In this document: positions 34,634-46,300 of the stretch, in pieces
How the letters are laid out: each line of letters begins with the position of its first letter
Position numbering within the stretch: position 1 is the stretch's first letter
Source: Bolinopsis microptera
Lineage: Eukaryota; Ctenophora; Tentaculata; Lobata; Bolinopsidae
DNA: 64,000 nt
Direction: 5' to 3'
NCBI RefSeq assembly: GCF_026151205.1
Contig: NC_087082.1
Span: 8,812,901 to 8,876,900, forward strand
Position numbers and translations under genes: made by a program
Notes under the pieces: model-generated
Seen by the model: only the letters and a program-made list of their open reading frames with translations
What the model was told of the DNA's origin: nothing
Databases searched by the model: none

Positions 34634-37600
34634 ATGGCAGGATCAGAGGGTATATGTGGAGAGGATTACGCGGGGAGGATGGTGGCTATCACCATCCTGT
34701 CCTCCGTGTGTGTCCTTACTGTCTTCGGAAACACCATGGTACGTACTTGGAGGTGTAGTAATTGGAGGTGTAGTAATCGGAGGTGTAGTGATTGGAGGTG
34801 TAGTAATTGGAGGTGTAGTAATTGGAGGCGTAGTAATTGGAGTTGTACTTGTAGTAATTGGAGTTGTAGTGATAGGTTTTAAGTTTAGATTGAGAGCTGC
34901 TATGTCACTGCACTGATATAAGAACGTGTTATTAAATATTAATCAGGTGTTCCGGTTTTAAAGCAGTCTGCTAATAAGTGACTGATACTAAATTGATAAA
35001 AATTAAAATGACTGATGATCCGATTGTGACTGCTAATAATTACATTTACGTAATCGCAATAATTACTCTAATCATAAATTATACCCAAAATCTCCTAATA
35101 ATCTCTAAACACCTAAGGAAGTAAGGACTGGTAATGTTAATTAAACATAATTTGCAGGTGCTGCTGGCCTTCTTTCGAAACCGGAGTCTCCGTTCCTTTG
35201 GTAACTACTTCTTGATCTCACTGGCACTAAGTGACCTGGTTATGGGGTGCTGGACTTTTCCTAACACTATCGCTAACCTGGTTCTCTGCAAATCATGGAT
35301 GTCGGTAAGATACAAACGCTGTGTTTTTAATACAAAAGCGATTGTTGAGTTGTAGTAATTTAAAGAGTGCACGCCGACATTTAATTTAAAGAGTGCACGC
35401 CGACAATTTAAGGGCTGAAGTGAAGAAAGCGGCTTTAAATTCTCAAAGGAATTTAGCACAATTTCCGGGGTGGTTGAAAACAATGAGTATCCTGAATATT
35501 TGAGATACCTAACATTTCACCCTATAAGGCGCTGCTATGCGAAATGTCTGGCTACATAGACAACGTCATCCTGACGAACAGTTTGGTGACGTTAGCAGCT
35601 TGTAGCTACGACAGGTACCTGGTGATAACCCGACCTCTCTTCTACAAACGGTGTATGACTGGCAAGCGTACCCTGCTTATCTTGTGTGCCACGTGGATCT
35701 ACTCCATGTCGCTGTCACTGCCACCATTCTGTGGTATCGGCAAGTTCAGGTTAGATTTGATAAGTTCAGATAAGATACGGCAAGTTCAGGTTAGATTTGT
35801 TAAGTTCAGATAAGATACGGTAAGTTCAGGTTAGATTTGTTAAGTTCAGATAAGATACGGTAAGTTCAGGTTAGATTTGTTAAGTTCAGATAAGATACGG
35901 CAAGTTCAGGTTAGATTTGTTAAGTTCAGATAAGATACGGCAAGTTCAGGCGAAATTTGGTAAGTTCAGATAAGATACGGCAAGTTAGATTTGTTAAGTT
36001 CAGATAAGATACGGCAAGTTCAGGTTAGATTTGTTAAGTTCAGATAAGATACGGCAAGTTCAGGTTAGATTTGTTAAGTTCAGATAAGATACGGTAAGTT
36101 CAGGTTAGATTTGATAAGTTCAGATAAGATACGGCAAGTTCAGGTTAGATTTGTTAAGTTCAGATAAGATACGGTAAGTTCCGGTTAGATTTGTTAAGTT
36201 CAGATAAGATACGGTAAGTTCAGGTTAGATTTGATAAGTTCAGATAAGATACGGCAAGTTCAGGTTAGATTTGTTAAGTTCAGATAAGATACGGCAAGTT
36301 CATATTAGATTTGTTAAGTTCAGATAAAATACGGCAAGTTCAGGCGAAATTTGGTAAGTTCAGATAAGATACGACAAGTTTAGGTGAGATTTATTAAGTT
36401 CGTATAGTATGACACAGTGAAACTATCGGACTACGATGTATGGGGACTTTCCACCCCATGGCAACATAAGATACGGCTAGTACCGGCGAAATTTGATAAG
36501 TTTAAGAGGGAACAGCTTAGTTAGAGGTTAGATGAGATTGTTGAAGTGTGTGTGTTCAGTCTAAAAAGTTCAAGTGGCTATTTAAAAAAATTAACTAGGA
36601 TGATCTATTTTGGGCAATATTTAGTTTCTGTCGATCTTTCGATGCCCATCCCTTGAAAAACCCCTGAAAAGATAACTTTTTAAGCGATATCAGGTGAGAT
36701 TTGGCAACATCCTCACAATTTACAGCCGGGCACTGGAGATTATTTTTAGTCGTTACAAAATTTGATTCCGTTAGAAACTCAAATTATCAGAACTGGTGTT
36801 ACATTATTCATCATTATATTATTATTTATCATGGGAATCTTCACCCGTTGAATTTTTGTTACTGATTCATATACAAAATGTTTCAATAATTTAGCAATTC
36901 AATGGCTAAATTATCACTTTTATGTGACTTAACCCCAATATTAAGTCATATTCTCACAGCCACTTCCCGCACTCAGACTATCAGAATTCTCCAGAACCTG
37001 CGCCCTAACAGTAACTAACACGGAACCTTTACAAAATTTCAAGATCTACTTCTCGTCCTACATTATCTTTACCTTTATTCCACCTCTCTCCATCATGATA
37101 ACTTGCTACTACTTCATCCTTCAGACTGCCAGAGAGGTAAGAAATTATTTATATAATTAGTATGGGATTATTATTTATGAAGGAGCAATGGGTATCATAT
37201 TCACTCTCCTCGCGTCCTAAGATGACGTTTCTCTTGTCGCATATATGATGAAATTTATCGATAAACTGCGAAACCTTTATAAAGTTACAGTTACGATATT
37301 TCACTGCTCTAGCCATTGAAATTATTGGATAGTTCCACAGTCCATACTTGGCAAAATCGATAAGCGATCTAAGAGATGGTTTATTCCATAAGATAGATAA
37401 CCAATGCATCTGCCACGCCTGTTTGAATAAACCTTCTAGAACAAACCTGTTCTTCACAGCTGCCTCCAAATTGTAGGCACGCTACATAGTTAAATGTATA
37501 GCCGGACTTCTGACAGCATTCTAGCGCTATGACATCTAGGAACAGCCTCGCTCAGTACTGACATGCCTTAGTCATAGAGTCACAGGAATTAGGATTGTAA

Positions 37601-39895
37601 TGTGGCTTACTAATTTTAACATGGAAATACCTCTTTTCAAGCTTCAATTAACACTAAAGATTGTTTCATTAAAATAGCATAATTTAAAGTTAGAGCCTAC
37701 AGCTACCAAATATATAATATTGCTTGACCGACTATATTGAATTTTCAAATGATAAATATACTGCTATAATCTTTTACCATTATTGAATTTCCTTGTACTC
37801 AGGTTAACGCCAAGTTCCGTGCCCAGGTTAACGCCAACGACCCGAATGTAATAAAACAGGGAGGGGCATGGAAGGGTATCAAGAACTACAAGGCTGGTCT
37901 GATGATAGCTGTCATTATCGGAGTGTACCTAGTTTTCGTCCTCCCGGTCATGATATTCGCTACTCTACAAGTAGTTTTTAATGTGAGTACAGGTAGTATA
38001 TAAACACTTAGGGTGATAATGATTTTAGTGTGAGTATTGTTTATACCAATACTGTATTCTACTGAATTAGGCCAGACTACTCGACTATTGGATTATTTAT
38101 TTTATTTATAGATGTGATGACAAATCCCAGAATATCCTCTAATTATGTCTATAAATATAATATTCAATATATTTTCATTGGTTAAACATTGTTAATAAGG
38201 AGAAGTTCTCGTCTGCTTCTGCGGTTTACAAAAATCATTTGCCATGGCAATCCGCAATATATACAAACTTGAATTAAGATTAAACGAATGTAACTAACTT
38301 AATGTTAAGATAATCGTAAACAATAATCTCCACTTCAATTCACACATTTATCAGGTCCACGGAATACCAAAAGATGCAGCTCTGATAGTAGTCTACTTGG
38401 TCATGTGTAACTCCTTCTGTAACCCTATTATCTATGGGATCATGAACAAGGAGTTCCGTAAGGTAACACACAATATTTCATCTTATCGACTATAAATATT
38501 TCTACTATACTTTTTTCCACTAAGCCAAAAGCGAATAAACTCTAGTAAAGTTGTTGGGCCGATACCTATTATTAAATTATCTCCCCTGAATGAACTTCAC
38601 CCAAACTGCCCATACCCCTCCCACTGACACCTTACCTCCGCAGACATTCAGGAATATCCTGTCCTGTAGATCAGACAGATCCTTTAGACAGATGAACTAC
38701 CGGCGGGAGAGTCTGGCATACAGCACCAACTCTTGTAACGGTACCATGCTCCTGAGGAAACGAGATCTCAGTCAGAGTAATAACTCCTCTATTTCTCTCG
38801 GGTAAGTTTAGTTCAAAATAACTGAGACTATTTTTAATTGTTTCGGACCTTGATTTGCCGTTTTTACGTCTTGATTTTAAAATATAAGCATCATTTAGAT
38901 ACACTAGCAGGAACCCGTATAACCATGCAATGGTGTCAAAACTCAAGAGACTAAAATAATTATCATCTATTTAATTCGCGTTTTTGACACCACTTGGGGG
39001 TCCAAATTTGGGGCTCTAAAACTTTTATTTCTTGGCCAATTTTTTATTTTTTCATGCTATCACTATACACCCATAATCATATGATCAAAACACAAAGCTT
39101 TGAAATATACTTTTTTCTGTTTGAGATTTGAATAACGTTACTGTAATGTTCCAAATTATATTTTAAATGTTCAAAATGTTCAAAAAATGTTCAAATGCTG
39201 ATTTTGAGGCTATTAAAGCATTTGGCCCAGTCAAAAAAGTTTCAGTTGTATATCTTTTACGGTTTTTGCGGAAAGTAGCGTTAAAGTTGATGCCGTGGTG
39301 TCAGTAAAATGGCACGGATAAACATATATCGTCTCGCTTTATATATAGTAAGATTTTGTAAATACAGTAAAACCCTGACTTACCGCCAACCCCTGTTTAC
39401 CTCAGTTGACTTCTATACTCAAAATTCTGCGGTAAATCGGGGTTTAACTCTACATATATACTGAGGTTATCAAAATTGTTAAAAAATTAAATAACCCCGA
39501 ATGACAAATACATTTTTTCCTGAAAACTATTGTCACTAAAATATCAAATTTAAAGCCCCGACAGGTCGTCCACTATGAGCTCAAACCAGAGTGTCAGCAG
39601 ACAGAACTCCGAACTAAAGAAATACTTCAACGGAAAGAGAAACAACAGTTTAGGGGGGAACAAAGATCCCTGTGTCTTACCCCAAGCAGGCGGGACCATC
39701 ATTGAACTGTCAGAGCACAGCACGTCGGACTGCTATCGGGAGCATGTCAATCCGAACTTTAGGACCAGTTCAGAGGCCGTAAAAAACTTAGCCATCTCAG
39801 AGTTTAATCCCTTTAGATTTATTTGGACTATCAAGAGTTCTAGTTATGAGTGTGTTTGTAATAGGAAAGGCAGGAAACGAACAATCTCTTTCTGA
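34634..39895 (+). CDS. Rhodopsin-family GPCR (GPCR 2), 8 exons, complete
   Basis: Exons 34634-34738, 35158-35304, 35529-35749, 36977-37136, 37803-37982, 38355-38462, 38644-38801 and 39565-39895. Joined length is 469 aa with phase kept at every junction. Class A hallmarks: Gly-Asn in TM1 (Asn33), LALSD in TM2 (Asp61), Cys88 at the top of TM3 with its partner Cys166 in ECL2, DRY at 112-114, and NPIIY at 294-298. The ICL3 is short to medium. The Ser/Asn-rich C-tail has about 170 residues. TM6 reads VYLVFVLPVM, lacking the aminergic Trp. The retinal-binding Lys of opsins is replaced by Met288, so it is not an opsin. Likely an orphan amine- or peptide-type receptor at the plasma membrane. The exon 4 acceptor could also be at 36960 with a different exon 3 donor. 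Confidence 0.9.
34747..34880. repeat. 15-bp minisatellite at the start of GPCR 2 intron 1
   Basis: About nine copies of TTGGAGGTGTAGTAA and variants, beginning 8 bp after the exon 1 splice donor (ATG|GTACGT). The unit is five codons long and stop-free in two frames, so failure to splice would add a repetitive peptide before a stop at about 34882. Confidence 0.9.
35739..36395. repeat. 40-bp minisatellite containing the GPCR 2 exon 3 splice donor
   Basis: About 16 copies of a 40-bp unit made of GGCAAGTTCAG, GTTAGATTTG, TTAAGTTCAG and ATAAGATAC. The first unit begins inside exon 3 (GGC AAG TTC AG is coding), so every copy repeats the exon-intron boundary sequence AAGTTCAG|GTTAGA. Several copies read CGGTAAGTTC, where a C-to-T change creates a consensus GTAAGT donor better than the annotated one. 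Deleted and degenerate copies occur near 35990 and at the right end. Confidence 0.95.
37149..37480 (-). other. Unrecognised open frame in GPCR 2 intron 4, antisense
   Basis: About 110 codons without a stop or ATG, reading NRFVLEGLFKQAWQMHWLSI and later MARAVKYRNCNF. The tryptophan-rich, protein-like composition suggests a mobile-element ORF fragment rather than chance. I do not recognise the family and found no second copy in the window. Confidence 0.3.
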
Positions 39896-39966
39896 AATAA
39901 TAGTATATTTAAAGTGTGATCAATTTGAGTTGGCACCGGTGATGAGAAAGGAGGAGATAAATTCCA

Positions 39967-39972
39967 AATAAA
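39967..39972 (+). promoter_or_regulatory. Poly(A) signal of GPCR 2
   Basis: AATAAA 72 nt after the GPCR 2 stop codon, followed by an A-run, giving a short 3' UTR. Confidence 0.6.
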
Positions 39973-40617
39973 AAACTTCAAGATGCCATTTCCAGTGATC
40001 ACATCCGGGCCAACTTTAACTGACAGCGCTATTATAATACAATTAATGAATAAGAAGCTCCCAACCGGACCCTCGTCCCTCTATGTTCCCTCTATAGAGC
40101 ATTTTAATTTATCTTAATTGTCAATGATTATTGTAATATTCTTCAATCAACAATGTTTGTTTCAGAAAATCAACAATCAAATTTATGTACTGTAAGTCAT
40201 GAATTTTGATAATTCGGTGAGTGAGCCTGTGCTCAATAACATTACGACGTCATGTTTTAATTAAATATCAATATAACGTGACCAATAATATCCCAAACCG
40301 CTTCACCAAGGATTCTCCTTCTGAAAATAATGTTACTGATTGAGAGTATTTGTTAAATAAATTATGTACATATGCATAGATCGTAGTTTAGATTTATTCA
40401 AGACTGAAAGATTAATTCAGTGATTGTGTCGCTCTTTCGATTGAACTTTATTGGTAAGAATTTGAAACACTTTAGTTTCAAACGAAAAGGGGCTATCAAA
40501 AAACGAACAGAAAATATACAACAATAAAATAACTGCTTGCAGGGTTAAAACTTAACTCCTATCTCATTCTATACGAGTTAGTATTTAACAAAAGAATAAC
40601 ACAAATAAAAAATACAC

Positions 40618-40652
40618 GAACGTTTTTAATACTTAATGTATTAAAAACGTTC
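40618..40652. repeat. Perfect 15-bp inverted repeat, convergent gene gap
   Basis: GAACGTTTTTAATAC and its exact complement around a 5-nt loop, between the convergent 3' ends of GPCR 2 and the cyclin. It could form an RNA hairpin on either strand. No known function. Confidence 0.75.
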
Positions 40653-41371
40653 CAAAGATTGAGTGCAAGAGTTCTTATAGTACAATCGTCATCAAGTTCA
40701 TGCTCGCATGGTCACATGAACTATAACGACGATTTTCTAAAAGAAATAGATTAAAACTATATTATAATGTTTTCTGTATGGAGTTAACACAAACTAGAAA
40801 CTTTTACTTTAACTGATAACTGTACAACCAAGTCGACAAAAGCACCGACCCAAAACAGTAAATCCAAAATTTGCAAGGCACTGATTAATAATTACAAGGT
40901 TATCTCATTTATGGGAATATTTACACACACACACACACAATTTTAACCTAAATCCGTTCCTGAATATCTTGAGATATTTGCCGCCGAGTCCAGACCGGAA
41001 TACAGCGCAAATTCATCTTAGAACTGTCATGACGCATCAAAAGTTAAAAAATCATTTTCAAAAATTTAGATACGTTTTAACGCATCTAAACAACACACGG
41101 ACATAAAATACCTAAAAAAACAAATTTATCTCACGTATTAATGAATCTCGTTAAAAATAATGAAAACTTTCGTTTTCTTGACTCATTTTCACATGATAAT
41201 ACGAAATAAGGAGCATTTTTGTTGTTGGAAATAATAGCAGATCCGGATGAATTTCGTATCATCATGTGTTTACTTGAAAAACTTAGCATTAAAATTGACT
41301 TACAATGACTTATGTATACACACTCAAATAAATAAAAATTACAACAAATATATCATAACGAATAAAAAATC

Positions 41372-42442
41372 CTACTTTAATTCTGATTTAAGCTTTTTGT
41401 ACACGCTGTCGTATTTGGTAAATACAGTGACATAATCTGATAGTTCGTCATTCAGAATGGTTTTTCTGATAAAACGCTTGCAGTCAGCAATCGAACTCTC
41501 GTTAAATTGAAGATTATGAAGCTGTCTCAAAGCAGGAACGAAAGTGCTAATTTCGTTAAGAATATCCAAAGAGGACACAGCAATTTCTGATGGTTTCCAC
41601 TGAAGAGCGGGGTAGCTTACAGACATAAGTTCGCAAAGAAACTTGCCACAATAATACTGCTGGCGGGAGCAAGAGAACACTTTCACAATGTACCGAAGGA
41701 ACTGGATCGTTGTTGGGTATCCCAGGTCATAATCAAGCGCTAGAAGAAACTTACTCTCCATTCTTTCAAGCTCCTGAAAATAATTATATAATTATATAAA
41801 TGCGTGAGTGGTATTGAAAATTATCTTTATCTTTAATGCATATCTACAATGTTCAATTTTATGATAAGTTTTTCATGCACAAGAACATGTTTTTAAAGGA
41901 GCGCTGCTAACCTTAGGGGTGTAAGTGTCTTCGGTAATGTAGCATAGATCACTCATGCTGGGAACACATATCTCCTCGAATTTACATGCAATAAAGATAG
42001 CACCAATACCAACCAGCTGAAGATTCGACCTTTCAATCAACGTTGTCGTCAAGAAACGATCTATATACTGTATAGCATAGTACTGCGTCTCATCGGTTAA
42101 TTTGAACTTAGTGCATGCTTGAATTATCCAGTCAACAAGAATAGATCTCATCACAGGCTTCAGATCATGCTGCTTGTCCATATAATGAGGACACACGTTT
42201 ATGGACTGTTCTAAGCGAACAAGGTAGCCAAAAACATCTCCAAGGTAAGAGTCGTCTTTGGATGAATCGGATTTCTTTGATACAGGACTCACTGTTGATT
42301 TCTTAGCTTTCTTCGAAACCAAGTTGTTCCGCTGGCTGTTGCTGATGTTAATTAGCGGGGCTCTACGGCATCTTGTTACTCTAGTCACTTTGCCGTCATT
42401 GACATCTCCGAGCTCATGGTTTTCAAAGTTCAATGTGTCCAT
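41372..42442 (-). CDS. Mitotic cyclin, A/B type (closest to cyclin A), 2 exons
   Basis: Exon 1 42442-41912 and exon 2 41773-41372 around a 138-bp intron give 310 aa. An N-terminal destruction box RAPLINISN (27-35, fits RxxLxxIxN) marks it for APC/C-dependent degradation. The cyclin box opens with YMDKQ (87-91) and MRSILVDW (98-105). It continues through YIDRFL, LQLVG, KFEEI and YITEDTYT. Exon 2 supplies the second cyclin fold (PTTIQFLRY...). YMxKQ and KFEEI...YITxDTYT are more like cyclin A than B. It is expected to bind and activate a CDK in S/M phase. It is short for the family (cyclin A usually exceeds 400 aa), mostly from a compact N-terminus. Residue Ile in KFEEICVP replaces the usual KFEEIYPP context. 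Confidence 0.95.
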
Positions 42443-43398
42443 TTCTTAAGGTTTTTAACATTAGTTATGACGAAAAAAATGTTAGAATTCAAATTGTAAG
42501 GAATGGGAAAGTACAGTTATGGTACTCAGTACTGTTTTTTTGCGTTTAGCGACGTGATGAACAACCTTATACTTATGTCATGCATGATGATCGAAGGAAC
42601 CCCTACAAATACACATATCACAACTGCTGAAAATGTTCCACTTGGATTGTGATTAAAGAATGATAGGCGTTACTGAAAAATAACAAAATTTCATAATAAA
42701 TTATAACACAAGACAGTACAATTCCGGTAGATTTAGTTAAATTCAAACCAATATAAATAATGAAACTAAACGTTTGAATTCCTTATATGAAATACTGCCA
42801 CAACATAAGGCCAGGGTCACATGGAGAGAGGCGTTATTGAGTGTTTAGTAATTCGTAATCCGCTATTCGAGTAGACAGTGGACACCCTAATAGCAACACG
42901 ATACCGCCTTAAAATATCAAGCAATAAGCAGGAGATTGTGATTAGAGTTGAAAGCTAGAATGACCAATGCAAGAAGAGAACGAATACAATCACGAAGAGA
43001 GAACTTCATTGATTGTACAATTTTTGCTCCTTCATAAATTATCTTTTTCGTATGACCAGGTTCAAGTAGCACGAAAACATGCTTTGTAGGTTCCTTAATT
43101 TTGCTCACATGAATGATGATCAACTATAAAATCATGTAGCTGAGCAGAGCGCTGGCCAGCTCAGTTAATTTAACGGCTACAAAATTATTAGGTCGGAAGA
43201 AAGGGGCCGGGGAAACGTGACTTTTTATAGTGGTAAGGATAGTGCGTACACTGGAAATAAAACTTCGCCGCCGCGCAAAGAATTTACAGTAGACCGTTTG
43301 TGCGTTGAACCGCACTGGATAATAATTTTAAATTGATCTAAAAATCAACAGGAGAGGAAAATGACGCTCCTAAAACAGCCTATGAGACTTTGAAATGT
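42443..43398. other. Spacer between insertase 3' end and cyclin 5' end
   Basis: Holds the cyclin promoter and 5' UTR on its left and the insertase 3' UTR on its right. No clear E2F or CHR site and no RNA gene was recognised. Confidence 0.4.
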
Positions 43399-46300
43399 TC
43401 ACCAGCGCTGATTTTGCACACGTTCAATATAAGAAACTTTGCGTTCCATCTCTTCTAATGTATTCATTGGATATTGTCTCCTTAACACATACTTCTTCAG
43501 TCCTGGAGTAACCTGTGATTTTGAAGTGTAATGCACAATACATGATATGTATATCAATTACGTGAACTGGAGAAGGGTTGAAGTTTTTATCGGTCGATAA
43601 TCATTATCTGATTAGGTTGTTGACAGCTGAAAATTCCCGGAACTACATAATGTAATATGTAATTTAAGTTAGTACTTAGTATAATATCTTACCTTGGTTG
43701 TCAACTGAACAGAATCCTGGATGAAGTTCATTTCTGGGGGTGCATCCTCGAGGAATAATTTCATGTTTCCTTTCTTTCCATGTCTCATGAGCTTCTGCCT
43801 GAAAATATAAATTTGTTGATTTTCAGAAAAACGCATGAAGATAAACTTTCCCCTTACAGACACATTCAAGTCATTGCACACCAAACTCTCTTAATTCAAA
43901 TAAATTGTAGCGAATATGATTGTGATAGCTCACCTAAAATACCAGGCTCGGAGCCTCTTTCTGAACTTAAAACTTGGTGCTGAACCTGTAAAAATATTGA
44001 TTAAATGGAAGATGGTACTCCATAATTTCCCCCTATTTCATTGAGATAACATCCAATCTAATAAGTAATTGGATACATAATATATTGAGGATTGGTATTG
44101 TTTTCTACATATCATGAAACAGATCGTTTGCCCGTCAATTTGAGTGTTTCTCTTTGTTTAAAATATAATGCTCCTGCTTGATTGCAGCAACTAACTAATA
44201 ATTAATATATATTCTATATATCTTTAAAGAACTAGTTTTATCAGTTCTAGCCTTGAAACATCTTGGTTTCTTGGGTATCTTGCACAGTAATGAAATAATA
44301 ATCGTGTGTTTACGAACCGACGGCTTTCTGCATGATTCCAGGCGGCGCAGGGGGAGGAGGAATATTTTCTCCCGCGGAAAGATTATCTTGAGCGACAACG
44401 GGCTCCTCATCGTGTTGTCCCAACTTGAATATCGGAGAATAAGGAGTTTCATAACCAATTGATCTTTTTGGAGTTTCCTCAGACTTTTTACCAGTGAGTT
44501 CTTCCAAAAATTCTAGTTCCGATTTTTCATCATGCCGTTGAAACCTTTTGGGCGATATTCCAGATAAATCTTCGGCAGCAAAGTCTGACTTTTTATTGTC
44601 TGTGATGTCATCCATTGTGATAGGAACGAGTGGTTCAAGACGGGGGAGTTCCTTACTCAGTCTTATATTCTCGGGGGGAGGAGAAGGTTTGTAGGGTGGT
44701 GGAAGCTTTAGGAGATCGTGGTTTGTACGTTGTATAATATTTAAAATGGCTGTACACCAACATGATATGGCATAGTGTAGACACATTACCTGAAAAGACA
44801 AAGATTATACGGCTAACTGAAAATATCTAGTATCTGATAACGAAATTTAAAGTATTTATTGTACTCAAACAAGTATATTGTACACCAGAGAAGTTAAAAG
44901 AAAAAATATCAAGCAAACAGAAATATTACCAACAGTGGGAAACTTACCACAGACGACTTCCCTATGAAATAAGCAAAGATACCTCCAAGTGGTGTTATTA
45001 CCAAGTACAATCTAGGATTATACCATTTCTCATGTCTGAAATTCACCTGAAAGTTGATCAGAGCTTATGAGATTTGCAAATCAACTATTACACACTTTGT
45101 TAATAGAATTATAGATAACCAATTATAGATACTACAAAAAAGTTAATGAGAATGATAATGATATTAATTTTCAAGACATGAATTTCAGTTCAATTAAGTA
45201 GACCTTATGACTAAATGCTTCAAAGTTCAAGAGGCAAGACACTAAAAAGTTTTGTAGTAAGAAAAACCTAAATCATTATTACATGCATGATAGTTCCTAA
45301 AGCGGTGACGATGCAGATGGGGAGACAGTAGAAGCCTACACTTGCATTACTGTTAACTGTCATGTCTAGGAAAGGACCAAATCCTCCATCCAAGAGTGGC
45401 TGAAATAGTGAAACATGTAGTTTATATAACGAATATCATAACGTACAGAGCAAAGGTGCATCAAGCAGCCTGCAGCATACCACTCGATCAAATTATATTT
45501 TTGAATACCCCAAATTTATTAGTTAAATACCAAACAATAATAGCAGCAAATCTGGGGAAACTTGGTGGACATTGACTTTTTTCACACATTTTGAGTATGT
45601 TGACTTCAACATGATATTGCAGCTTATTGTGGTTAATCTCAATGTTGGAGTGATGTTTTTCTGGTGCACAAAACACTGCAGTACAGTTATGTTGAATAAT
45701 TGTGGTTAATGAATCCTCTATGTGGCCACTATGGTGGTTAAAATAGCATGGTTAATAAAGGTCTAAAATTGACCTAAATCAGTGTTTTTGGTCGTTTTAA
45801 CCGCCATACGGCCACACATTCTGTTGCATTATCTTTAAAATCACTAATTATCCTCCAGCTATCTCTCATAATCAAATATAATCAAAACAAAATAAGGCAC
45901 CAAAAGTTCGGAGGTTGCTGAATAATGGTTAATTTGTGATGGCTTCTGTAGACCGAAAGTCCAAAATAAACATGTTTTAACCACATTGAGGCCACATCTA
46001 AGGTTTTATGGTATTGGGACCATAGCCAAAAGTTTTGGGCACCTGGATGGTGTCCTCTGCCTTTGAAATTATGGTGATATTTCAATGCTGTGCCATACCA
46101 GGTGGTTAAGTACGCGCAAGCGCGCGCTTTTAATATATCACAGTTGGTGGTTATGGAGGAGGACTGAGAAGGGGAGGACTTAGGAGGACTGACGAGTGGA
46201 GGAAGAGGAGGATTGAGCAGGAGGAGGACTGAGGAGTAGAAGGAGGAAGAAGACTGAGGAGGATCAGGAGGACCCAGGAAGAGGAGGAAGAGGAGGAGGA

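Noticed and set aside
34634-39895. GPCR 2 as an opsin
   Set aside because: The TM7 Lys needed for retinal is Met288. No tripeptide or counterion pattern supports an opsin.
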